Source of the DNA: JAUNKE01 sp041784625
Lineage (GTDB): Bacteria; Bacillota; Clostridia; Peptostreptococcales; Filifactoraceae
Assembly: GCA_041784625.1 (NCBI GenBank)
Contig: JBHBDS010000088.1
Location: forward strand, 1-5,874
DNA length: 5,874 nt
Direction of reading: 5' to 3'
Below are positions 1 through 5,807 of the stretch, one piece after another (position 1 is the first letter of the stretch; each line of letters opens with the position of its first letter). The translations under genes and the position numbers were made by a program. The notes beneath the pieces were generated by a model. The model had not been told where the DNA came from. It saw only the letters and a list, made by a program, of their open reading frames with translations, and made no database searches.

Positions 1-1
1 T

Positions 2-487
2 ATTTTCGCTTTTCTTGTTTTTTCGCTCGGCTTAATCGTGTTTTTTCAATTGTTTCGATTAAAATATCTTTATTTGCAACATGCCATTTTTATTTTGGCA
101 CAATTTTTCTTATTGTTTGCTGTTAGGAATAAAGAGAATGGAAATGAGCATATGATGTTTCAATGTGACAAGCGAAATTTTTTTGTTGTTCTTTTATTGA
201 TTGTTGGCAGCAATGCTCTGTTAATACATTTTCTGGAAACTACAAAATTGCTTCCTGAGATTCAAGGGCAACTCGTCACGGTGTCCTTGTGCGTTACTTC
301 TTTGCTTGCGCTAGGTATTGGCATTGTTGCGCTAATAAATACAAGAATCCTTAACACTAGATGGAAAGCGGTGTACTCGGCTTCTTTAACTGTGGCGATG
401 ATATGTTTACTCGTTTTGCAAATATTGACAAAATCTTTTTTCGGGTTTATGATAAGACAAATCGATGAACAAGAGCAAGTAGTATGA
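2..487 (+). CDS. Multi-pass membrane protein of unknown function, 5' end outside window
   Basis: I do not recognise this protein. The frame is open from the window edge to a TGA stop at 485-487 and reads as alternating hydrophobic stretches and short charged loops. There are about two membrane segments before a polar loop (RNKENGNEH, about 127-153) and three after it (about 177-240, 270-335 and 380-435), ending in an acidic/glutamine tail (IDEQEQVV). Hydrophobic sequence continues upstream of the first GTG at 38, so I treat the gene as 5'-partial. An alternative is a shorter 111-residue protein starting at ATG 152, preceded by a weak purine-rich stretch. The last 60 bases also carry the promoter of the next transcription unit and the first strand of its T-box stem I, so the gene end overlaps regulatory DNA. 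T-rich sequence can mimic membrane protein, so the call is only moderately secure. Confidence 0.5.
   Translation: MFAFLVFSLGLIVFFQLFRLKYLYLQHAIFILAQFFLLFAVRNKENGNEHMMFQCDKRNFFVVLLLIVGSNALLIHFLETTKLLPEIQGQLVTVSLCVTSLLALGIGIVALINTRILNTRWKAVYSASLTVAMICLLVLQILTKSFFGFMIRQIDEQEQVV
425..453 (+). promoter_or_regulatory. Sigma-A-type promoter for the T-box/trpP transcript
   Basis: TTGACA (425-430) is separated by exactly 17 nt from TATGAT (448-453). The -35 box is perfect and the -10 has one mismatch. Transcription would start near 460, about 20 nt before the first strand of T-box stem I, which is where a T-box promoter is expected. It lies inside the 3' end of the preceding ORF. Confidence 0.75.
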
Positions 488-737
488 ACAAAGCGTTCAG
501 AGAGTCGGCGTGTGGTGCGAGCCGATCGTGGAATTTATATGAATGGGCTTGTGAGATTGCCCGGTGAAGCAAGTAGCCGTGCAGGTGTTCCTCACCTTAT
601 AGGGGTAGGGTATGTTAGTACCTGAAGAGAGATGATCTTTCAGATATTAACTGCGTTTGCAGTTATTTTTGTTTATGATCGAAAAAGGATGGCACCGCGA
701 GTAATCGTTCCTTATGAGGGATGATGCTCGCTTTTTT
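482..737 (+). promoter_or_regulatory. Tryptophan-specific T-box riboswitch (leader of trpP)
   Basis: This is a full-size T-box leader. Stem I is closed by GTATGAACA (482-490) with TGTTAGTAC (613-621), 8 of 9 positions pairing. It contains the AGAGAG motif (about 499-504), the GGTGCGAG distal-loop region and the conserved GTGAG...TGAAGCAAGTAG elements. The specifier reads GAA-TGG-G-CTTGTGAG, which puts the codon UGG (Trp) at 544-546. A perfect hairpin TAACTGC-GTTT-GCAGTTA (648-665) fits stem III. The T-box core AGGATGGCACCGCG is at 686-699. Its bulge UGGC (690-693) is complementary to GCCA, the acceptor end of a tRNA with discriminator G, as tRNA-Trp has in bacteria. AAGGA (685-689) can pair with TCCTT (709-713) to form the antiterminator. 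The expected behaviour is that uncharged tRNA-Trp stabilises the antiterminator and allows trpP transcription. Confidence 0.95.
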
Positions 738-740
738 GTT
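697..740 (+). terminator. Regulated intrinsic terminator of the T-box
   Basis: GCGAG (697-701) pairs with CTCGC (727-731). An upper stem pairs 704-712 with 717-725 around a UAUG loop, and six U follow (732-737). The 5' arm overlaps the T-box core and the TCCTT strand of the antiterminator, so the two structures are mutually exclusive. Confidence 0.9.
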
Positions 741-772
741 TTTATTACATAATGAGAAAGTCGAGGGACAAA

Positions 773-1333
773 ATGAAAAAGATGAATTCGAGTATGACGG
801 TATCTGGTGAGATGGCAGCAAAAAAATTGGAAACAAAAACTTTGGCATTATCTGCAATTATGATTGCAATTGGCTTCGTGCTACACTCGGTGACACCACC
901 GCTGTTTTTTGGAATCAAGCCGGACTTTTTGCTTGCCTGTCTTTTTGTCGCCGTGATTGCGGGCGGCAATTACAAAAATGCGCTGACTGCTGGAGTGGTG
1001 GCTGGTATTGTCGCAGCTCTTACCACAGGTTTTCCAGGCGGACAGATTCCGTCGATTTTTGACAAAATCATTTCGGCAACCGCTGTGTATTTTATGGTTC
1101 GCATGATACCAGAGAGCCTTGGCGCAAGCGCAAAAGTTCTCGTGTTTGCCATCATTTCTTTTGTCGGTACCGTGGTGAGCGGATTGGTGTTCCTTGGTAC
1201 AGCGCTGATGCTCGCAGGATTGCCAGCTCCTTTTGGCGCACTCGTGGTCGGTATTGTTCTCCCAACTGCAGCAGCAAATATGGTGATGGGCGCTCTGATT
1301 TACAAATTGCAAGTGAAGTTCTTGAACTTTTAG
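773..1333 (+). CDS. trpP: Tryptophan transporter TrpP
   Basis: Small integral membrane protein of 186 residues that imports tryptophan, similar to Bacillus subtilis TrpP (YhaG). Diagnostic motifs remembered from that protein are visible: LHSVTPP (37-43), GIKPDF (47-52), ALTTGFPGGQIPSIFDK (82-98) and GTVVSGLVFLGTALMLAGLP (132-151). About five to six hydrophobic segments cover residues 22-178, and the basic N-terminus is cytoplasmic. The family is small, helical and ECF S-component-like in appearance. I chose ATG 773 because GAGGG (763-767) lies 5 nt upstream. The longer ATG at 752 follows directly on the terminator U-run and has no ribosome binding site. The Trp T-box in front independently supports tryptophan as substrate. 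The gene appears monocistronic and ends just before a terminator. The mature sequence contains no Trp. Confidence 0.93.
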   Translation: MKKMNSSMTVSGEMAAKKLETKTLALSAIMIAIGFVLHSVTPPLFFGIKPDFLLACLFVAVIAGGNYKNALTAGVVAGIVAALTTGFPGGQIPSIFDKIISATAVYFMVRMIPESLGASAKVLVFAIISFVGTVVSGLVFLGTALMLAGLPAPFGALVVGIVLPTAAANMVMGALIYKLQVKFLNF

Positions 1334-1335
1334 CG

Positions 1336-1373
1336 AAAAAGCAGCGCCCGTGTGGACGCTGCTTTTGTTTTGT
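1336..1373. terminator. Bidirectional intrinsic terminator between trpP and the convergent TolC-like gene
   Basis: GCAGCG (1341-1346) pairs with CGCTGC (1357-1362). The stem is flanked by AAAAA on the left and TTTT on the right, so a U-run follows the hairpin on either strand. It lies 3 nt after the trpP stop and just beyond the stop of the minus-strand gene at 1374. Confidence 0.9.
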
Positions 1374-2612
1374 TTATTGTCCTGCAAAATACGCATTTTC
1401 GTAGAGGATTCTGAGTTGATAATGTTGCACTTTGAGTGACTCGAGATTATTTTTCGCCTCATCAAGTCCAAAGAGCGAGTTGTCGTACACATTTTTGGAA
1501 ATGAGCCCGAGGTCATACTTGCTCTTGAGATCTTTGAGCTGATTTTCAAGTTTGGTGATTTCGTTTTGTGCAATTTGGATGCTCAGTTGCAGTTCTTGCA
1601 GATTGTTGTATTTTGTCTGCGCATTATACTTGGCATCTCGTTTGGATTGGCTTTCTTCCAGCTGAGCGATGTATCGCTCGTCGGAAAGTTTTGCATAATT
1701 CGTTCCTGCTTCGCTGATATATGGATAATTTTGGTACAGCGATTCTTGAATTTTGGTATTCGCCACCTTGGAAATCACCTGCAAGCTGTAGTCTGCCGCA
1801 CGTTCTTGCTGTGCTTTTTGGCTTGCTGGTGAAAGTTCGATTGGTTTGTACTCCGTCGCCAAATTTTCAAGCGTATAGTCACGCTGGAGATTGGAAATCT
1901 GCGTCAAATTTTCGAGCTCGTTGAAGTAGGTTTGCAATTTACTCTGTGCTATCAATAGCTCATTTTTGTTTTTCGTCAAATCGAGATTGTATTCCTTGAG
2001 TTTGGAATGTGAAATCTTGCCAAGTTCGTATTGTTTTTCGTATAGCGCATAATTTTTTTGATCCTGCGCAATTTTTTTGTTCAGAATCTCGATGTCTTTC
2101 TGTTTCTGCTGAATGCTGGTGAAGAGTCGGTTGACGGAGATGATCACGCCCTCACGCTCCATTACTTTGCTCAGATCGACCACGCCACGCTGATTGACGA
2201 GTCTTGCCATCGTCACATCATTGGCTGCCATCTGTTTGTTGAACGCAGATTCCATCTCCGCTTTTGCTTTTTCATATTCTGCAGAGCCTTCTGGCAAATT
2301 CGCTAGCTGTGACTGTAAGTATTCTTGTTGCTTAAAAATACTCTGGTAGCTATCCGAGTTGCCATCGATCTCTTTGACCAAAGTCTCTCGCTGAATCTCA
2401 TATTTTTTGAGGTTGATGTTGTTACTGATTGCCGAGTCGATCGCTCGTTTGATCGTGAGAATATTTTTTGGAGCTTCTGTCTTCGTACTTGTTGTCGAAT
2501 TGCTAGCACTCGTGCTCGAATAATATCTTGGCGATGCAAAAGTGGTCAGCGGCGACGCAAGAATGATTGCCGCCGAAGAAATTGCTGCGAGTTTTATTAT
2601 TTTTTGTTTCAT
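1374..2612 (-). CDS. Secreted TolC-family (outer membrane factor-like) coiled-coil protein
   Basis: The 412-residue protein starts with a clear Sec signal peptide: KQKIIK, a hydrophobic core at 8-22, and probable signal peptidase I cleavage after TTFA at 26. A Ser/Thr-rich linker follows to about 45. The rest shows the two-fold internal repeat of TolC/OEP proteins. The first unit begins ILTIKRAIDSAISNN (51-65) and ends in a helix starting YELGKISHSKLKEY (195-208). The second begins near 264 and has the matching YDLGLISKNVYDN (366-378). Both repeats end in long heptad-like helices (about 160-236 and 320-407). TolC proteins form export ducts with an inner-membrane pump and an adaptor, but neither partner is encoded next to this gene. 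I do not see clear amphipathic beta-hairpins where TolC crosses the outer membrane. The function is therefore inferred only at family level. ATG 2612 has AAGGAGG 4 nt upstream. The stop TAA abuts the terminator. Confidence 0.8.
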   Translation of the reverse strand: MKQKIIKLAAISSAAIILASPLTTFASPRYYSSTSASNSTTSTKTEAPKNILTIKRAIDSAISNNINLKKYEIQRETLVKEIDGNSDSYQSIFKQQEYLQSQLANLPEGSAEYEKAKAEMESAFNKQMAANDVTMARLVNQRGVVDLSKVMEREGVIISVNRLFTSIQQKQKDIEILNKKIAQDQKNYALYEKQYELGKISHSKLKEYNLDLTKNKNELLIAQSKLQTYFNELENLTQISNLQRDYTLENLATEYKPIELSPASQKAQQERAADYSLQVISKVANTKIQESLYQNYPYISEAGTNYAKLSDERYIAQLEESQSKRDAKYNAQTKYNNLQELQLSIQIAQNEITKLENQLKDLKSKYDLGLISKNVYDNSLFGLDEAKNNLESLKVQHYQLRILYENAYFAGQ

Positions 2613-2749
2613 AATTCCTCCTTACTGTACTATTATAATAGCACAACGCAAAGATTTTGTATACTATTCTTTCAAAATTTTTGTAAGAAAATCTCTAGCG
2701 TGCAGCTCGCTTACAATCTTGCATTCGTAATTCCCCTTTTATCATTTCT
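2613..2749 (-). other. 5' leader of the TolC-like gene with a possible 9-codon mini-ORF
   Basis: Between the predicted transcription start (about 2749) and the gene lie about 137 nt. They hold a mini-ORF on the minus strand, ATG 2724 to TAG 2695, encoding MQDCKRAAR and preceded by AAAAGGGG nine nt upstream. A short AGCG/CGCT hairpin overlaps its end. Nearer the gene is a second possible start signal, TG-C-TATTAT (extended -10, hexamer at 2635-2640), which has no clear -35. The mini-ORF may be chance. Confidence 0.3.
2617..2623 (-). promoter_or_regulatory. Ribosome binding site of the TolC-like gene
   Basis: Minus strand reads AAGGAGG-AATT-ATG. This full Shine-Dalgarno match fixes the start at 2612. 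Confidence 0.9.
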
Positions 2750-2755
2750 ATTTTT

Positions 2756-2784
2756 ATTCTAAACCTCGAGAAAAGATAAATCAA
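2756..2784 (-). promoter_or_regulatory. Sigma-A-type promoter for the TolC-like gene
   Basis: On the minus strand TTGATT (2784-2779) is followed after exactly 17 nt by TAGAAT (2761-2756). It lies downstream of the ATPase terminator and upstream of the TolC-like gene, so that gene is probably transcribed on its own. Both hexamers deviate from consensus (two and one mismatches). Confidence 0.5.
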
Positions 2785-2840
2785 CCCCCTCATCCACTCT
2801 GCACCATCTCTTCTGTCATCATTTGCAAAAATCTCGCTGT

Positions 2841-2878
2841 AACAAAAAAGTCCGTACTCTTATCCAGTACAGACTTTC
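2841..2878 (-). terminator. Intrinsic terminator of the metal-efflux operon
   Basis: The minus-strand RNA folds AAAGUCUGUACU (2877-2866) with AGUACGGACUUU (2858-2847) around a 7-nt loop, then continues into a U-run. The single G-U pair (positions 2853/2871) becomes a C-A mismatch on the plus strand, so the hairpin is built for the minus direction. It begins 9 nt after the ATPase stop codon. Confidence 0.9.
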
Positions 2879-2886
2879 TATAAAAA

Positions 2887-5403
2887 CTATTCCACTCGAT
2901 ACGCTCGCATTGCATTGAGTATTGCGAGGAACGATACGCCAACATCGGCAAAAACTGCGAGCCACATATTCGCAATGCCGACCACGCCGAGCACCATCAC
3001 GATCACCTTGACACCGAGCGCGAACCAAATATTCTGTGTTGCCACGGAGATGGTCTTTTTGGAAATCGCAATCGCATCCGCAATCTTGGACGGCTCGTCG
3101 GTCATAATCACCACATCTGCCGCCTCAATCGCTGCATCCGATCCGATGCCGCCCATCGCAATTCCGACATCTGCACGAGCAAGCACGGGTGCGTCGTTGA
3201 TTCCATCGCCGACAAATGCCACTCTGCTTGACGAATTTTCAAATCGCTTGAGTTCTTCTTCGGTTTTTTCCACCTTATTTTGCGGAAGAAGTTCAGCAAA
3301 AAATCTGCTCACGCCAAGTTGTGACGCAACTTTTTGCGCAATGCCTTGATTGTCTCCAGTAAGGATGGTCGTCTCGATTCCCATTTTGTTTAGCTTAGCA
3401 ATCGCTTCCGTCGCATCGGTCTTGAGTGCATCTTCAATCGTGATGCAGCCGATATATTTTGCATCCTGAGCGAGATAGACCGCTGTGGACTCTACTGCTG
3501 GAGCGGTTATTCCCTCGCTTGCCATTAGCCTTGCATTGCCCGCAAGAATCGTTTTGCCATCGAGAATCGCACGCACTCCGTTTCCTGAGATTTCTTCTAC
3601 AGAAGAAATTCTTGCGCTGTCAAAATCTGCGCCCTTGCTTAGGTAACTGCGCACGATGGATTTTGCAATCGGATGGTTGGAATTACTCTCTGCATATGCC
3701 GCAATCTCAAGCAACTCTTCTGGGCTGATCCCATCCGCTGGCGAAATTTCTGCCACCTCAAAAGTCCCTTTGGTCAATGTGCCCGTCTTGTCAAACAAAA
3801 TCGATTGCACCTGCGAAAGCTGTTCCATATAACTCGAACCTTTGAACAATACGCCTTTTTTGGATGCGCCACCAATTCCTGCAAAGAAGCTGAGCGGAAC
3901 CGAAATCACCAGCGCACATGGACAAGAGATGACCAAGAAAATCAACGCTCTTGCGAACCATTTTGCAAAAGGCTCTTCAAAAAACAGTGGAGGAATCGCC
4001 GTGATCAATACGGCAAGCAGCACAACAATCGGTGTATAGTAACGAGCAAATCTCGTAATAAATCGTTCTTGTTCCGATTTTTTTTCGCTCGCATTTTGTA
4101 CGAGCTCGAGGATTTTGCTTACGGTTGACTCGCCAAATTCTTTTTCGACCCTTGCTGTCACAAGCCCTGTGAGGTTGATCGAGCCGCTGAGCAATTTTTC
4201 GTCGGTTGTTTTTTCGACAGGAATCGACTCGCCAGTCAGCGCCGAGCTATCGATCGTGGTTCGTCCGTCCACAATCACGCAGTCCACGGGAACTTTTTCG
4301 CCACTTTTGATTACGATGAGATCGCCCACTCGAAGCGACTCTGGTGAAACCACTTTGATGCTGCCGTTTTCTTTTTTGTTCGCAAAATCTGGTCGAATGT
4401 CCATCAATTCCGAAATCGAGCGACGTGATCTCGCAACCGCTCTGCCTTGGAAATATTCGCCCACTTGGTAGAACAGCATTACTGCCGCCGCCTCAGGAAA
4501 CTCGCCAATGCCAATTGCGCCCGCTGTAGCAATCGTCATCAAAAAGTTTTCGTCAAAGATTTCGCCCTTGGTGATATTCTTAAACGCAATGAGAATCGTT
4601 TTGTGCCCTGCCAATAGGTATGAAATCATCATAAGAATGATCACAACCCAGCTTGACGAAAGCCCTGCAATCGAAACGTCGAGCTTTTCTGCGCCGATTC
4701 CGATAAAAAAGCTGAGCAATGCGAGCGCCAAATGATCGACATTCACCGCTGCATGGTCGTGACCGCAGCCACAGCCTTCCTCGCCGTGATCGTGCGAATG
4801 GTCGTGCGCTGGTTCAAAACCAAGTGCAGCGAGAACTTTTGCCATCGGCGACAGCTCGTGATGATCGTGGCCGCAACCGCAGTCATCGTGAGAATGTTCG
4901 TGATGATCGTGGTGATGATCGAGGTTGTGATCGTGGTGATGATCATGGTCATGTCCACAGCCGTCACCATGTGCGTGCTCATACATACTTTTTTGGCGTG
5001 CACTGTCACGCTCTGCAAAGATATCTTTCATCGTAACATCGCAACCACATCCGCAACCTGAAGAACTGCTTTTCACAACTGCTTTTTGTGATGAATGATG
5101 ATTTTGTCCTTCGCTATGCTCATGCCCACAGCAATTCGATTCGGTATGATTGTGGTCGTGGTGTGTGTGATCGTGATCATCCGATTGATCGCTACATTCA
5201 CAAACTGCATTTAGCTGATGTTCGGGTCCATCTTCGCCGTCGTCGCCGCCCGATTTTTCGCTGCAGCCACAGCTTTCCGCCTCTACTGGTTGCGACTGCA
5301 CCACAGCGTCCACATGCTTGTGCGCTCCACAACAGCCCTCGTGACCATGTTTGTGATCATGCGAATGATTTCCACAACATCCTTTTTTTGCCAAAGTTTC
5401 CAT
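2887..5403 (-). CDS. zntA: Zn/Cd/Pb-exporting P1B-type ATPase with long His/Cys-rich N-terminal tail
   Basis: ATP-driven heavy-metal exporter of the inner membrane, 838 residues. Order of parts: metal-binding tail 1-223; membrane segments near 225-240, 250-268, 286-300 and 303-318; actuator domain with TGES 390-393; segments near 456-473 and 484-508 with CPC at 494-496; phosphorylation loop with DKTGTLT 538-544 (D538 phosphorylated); nucleotide-binding HP at 577-578; GDGIND at 732-737; last two segments at about 791-830. Lys799 (ALGVK) and Asp820 (ADVG) with CPC are the P1B-2 signature, meaning Zn2+, Cd2+ and Pb2+. The tail holds about 42 His and 18 Cys in paired CC and CGCG motifs, and I find no CxxC-bearing HMA domain. 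ZntA/CadA proteins are usually about 730 residues, so the tail explains the extra length. ATG 5403 has AAGGAGG 5 nt upstream. The zinc-type ArsR gene upstream supports zinc as main substrate; cadA would be an equally valid symbol. Confidence 0.95.
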   Translation of the reverse strand: METLAKKGCCGNHSHDHKHGHEGCCGAHKHVDAVVQSQPVEAESCGCSEKSGGDDGEDGPEHQLNAVCECSDQSDDHDHTHHDHNHTESNCCGHEHSEGQNHHSSQKAVVKSSSSGCGCGCDVTMKDIFAERDSARQKSMYEHAHGDGCGHDHDHHHDHNLDHHHDHHEHSHDDCGCGHDHHELSPMAKVLAALGFEPAHDHSHDHGEEGCGCGHDHAAVNVDHLALALLSFFIGIGAEKLDVSIAGLSSSWVVIILMMISYLLAGHKTILIAFKNITKGEIFDENFLMTIATAGAIGIGEFPEAAAVMLFYQVGEYFQGRAVARSRRSISELMDIRPDFANKKENGSIKVVSPESLRVGDLIVIKSGEKVPVDCVIVDGRTTIDSSALTGESIPVEKTTDEKLLSGSINLTGLVTARVEKEFGESTVSKILELVQNASEKKSEQERFITRFARYYTPIVVLLAVLITAIPPLFFEEPFAKWFARALIFLVISCPCALVISVPLSFFAGIGGASKKGVLFKGSSYMEQLSQVQSILFDKTGTLTKGTFEVAEISPADGISPEELLEIAAYAESNSNHPIAKSIVRSYLSKGADFDSARISSVEEISGNGVRAILDGKTILAGNARLMASEGITAPAVESTAVYLAQDAKYIGCITIEDALKTDATEAIAKLNKMGIETTILTGDNQGIAQKVASQLGVSRFFAELLPQNKVEKTEEELKRFENSSSRVAFVGDGINDAPVLARADVGIAMGGIGSDAAIEAADVVIMTDEPSKIADAIAISKKTISVATQNIWFALGVKVIVMVLGVVGIANMWLAVFADVGVSFLAILNAMRAYRVE
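4904..4944. repeat. 17-bp direct repeat in the His-rich tail coding region
   Basis: The 17-bp unit tgatcgtggtgatgatc occurs at 4904-4920 and again at 4928-4944 (24-bp offset). On the minus strand it encodes a repeated DHHHDH unit of the ATPase tail. The surrounding 4740-5390 region is rich in degenerate GATCGTG/ATGATC units that encode His-Asp runs, which suggests growth by duplication or slippage. Confidence 0.8.
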
Positions 5404-5568
5404 ATTTTCCTCCTTGGTAATCCGACGAAATTATCACTTCGTTTTTCTTAATAAAATAATTTTTGCTCGTTAGAACTTTTTTGTATCATAATTTTCTGCT
5501 GTCAAATGTCTGAAACATTATTCCCTAGGAACTACACTTTTCTCAGCACCAAATATTTTTGCGTTGCG
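5404..5568 (-). other. 165-nt gap between the small ORF and the ATPase gene
   Basis: No ORF is supported here. It holds the ATPase ribosome binding site (AAGGAGG, 5415-5409), a hairpin just upstream of it (5425-5431 with 5436-5442, loop GAUA on the minus strand, one G-U pair) and a TTCC-CTA-GGAA palindrome (5521-5531). A TTGACA on the minus strand (5505-5500) has only A residues at the correct -10 distance. A TATGAT (5490-5485) is too close to it to be its partner. I call no promoter and no terminator, so read-through from the upstream genes is the simplest model. Confidence 0.4.
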
Positions 5569-5805
5569 CTACTCTCCGTCCCAGGCTTTTTTGATCTTAC
5601 ATAATAAATTCGATAGCACGCTTGAGTTTTCTCCCGAAGAATCGTCTACCACTCCATTTTCTGCCACTTCGTCTGTCGTTTTTCCAACTGACTTCGCTTT
5701 TTGTTTTGCCTTTTTCGCTTGTTTCAGAATGAGAATACTCCTCATCGTCGAGCCGCAGCCTCAGCCACCTTTTTCGACCTGCTTGGTCACTTTATCCAAT
5801 TCCAT
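5569..5805 (-). CDS. Candidate selenoprotein of 78 residues with in-frame UGA (Sec15)
   Basis: Reading from ATG 5805 gives 14 codons, a TGA at 5763-5761, then 63 more sense codons in the same frame to TAG 5571-5569. The N-terminal part is MELDKVTKQVEKGG. The UGA is followed by GCGS, so the motif is Gly-Gly-X-Gly-Cys-Gly. With Cys at X it would be GGCGCG, resembling the CGCG metal ligands in the ATPase tail. After it come a short hydrophobic patch (MRSILIL, 21-27), a Lys/Ala-rich amphipathic stretch (28-38), an acidic linker and a C-terminal LLCKIKKAWDGE. No signal peptide or full membrane span is visible. The start has AGGAG 5 nt upstream, overlapping the arsR stop, and lies 2 nt after that stop. 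A hairpin resembling a bacterial SECIS follows the UGA. I do not recognise the family. Alternatives: a nonsense-mutated Cys codon, or a 14-residue peptide. A metal-related or redox role is inference from the operon. Confidence 0.62.
5728..5746 (-). promoter_or_regulatory. Putative bacterial SECIS hairpin
   Basis: The minus-strand RNA folds GAUGAGGA-GUA-UUCUCAUU: eight stacked pairs, two of them G-U, with a 3-nt loop whose first base is G. That G (5738) is the 23rd nt after the UGA. Known bacterial SECIS elements lie within the coding region right after UGA, with a loop G roughly 16-37 nt downstream. The fit is by eye only, without an energy calculation. Confidence 0.55.
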
Positions 5806-5807
5806 CT

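Noticed and set aside
752..772. ATG at 752 as start of trpP.
   Set aside because: It follows the terminator U-run directly with no ribosome binding site. ATG 773 has GAGGG at proper spacing.
881..1573. Minus-strand ORF of 230 codons antisense to trpP.
   Set aside because: It has irregular His/Cys/Ser composition, no ribosome binding site, and crosses the bidirectional terminator and the end of the TolC-like gene. It is the shadow of trpP.
2915..3349. Plus-strand ORF (144 codons) rich in Ser/Thr/Ala/Ile opposite the ATPase C-terminal part.
   Set aside because: It is an antisense shadow of conserved P-type ATPase motifs, with no independent signals.
4719..5061. Two overlapping plus-strand ORFs opposite the ATPase tail, one reading as Val/Ile/Met-rich membrane-like protein.
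   Set aside because: They are the antisense of His/Asp codon runs (GATCGTG repeats) and lie fully inside a well-supported P-type ATPase gene with its own ribosome binding site.
5477..5505. Minus-strand TTGACA (5505-5500) as an internal promoter for the ATPase.
   Set aside because: At 17-nt spacing the -10 position is AAAAAA. The only TATGAT is 9 nt away, too close.
5761..5763. Genome-wide reassignment of UGA to Trp or Gly as explanation for the in-frame UGA.
   Set aside because: The 838-codon ATPase, trpP and the TolC-like gene contain no in-frame UGA. Trp is written TGG, Gly is plentiful with normal codons, and the left-edge ORF uses TGA as a stop.
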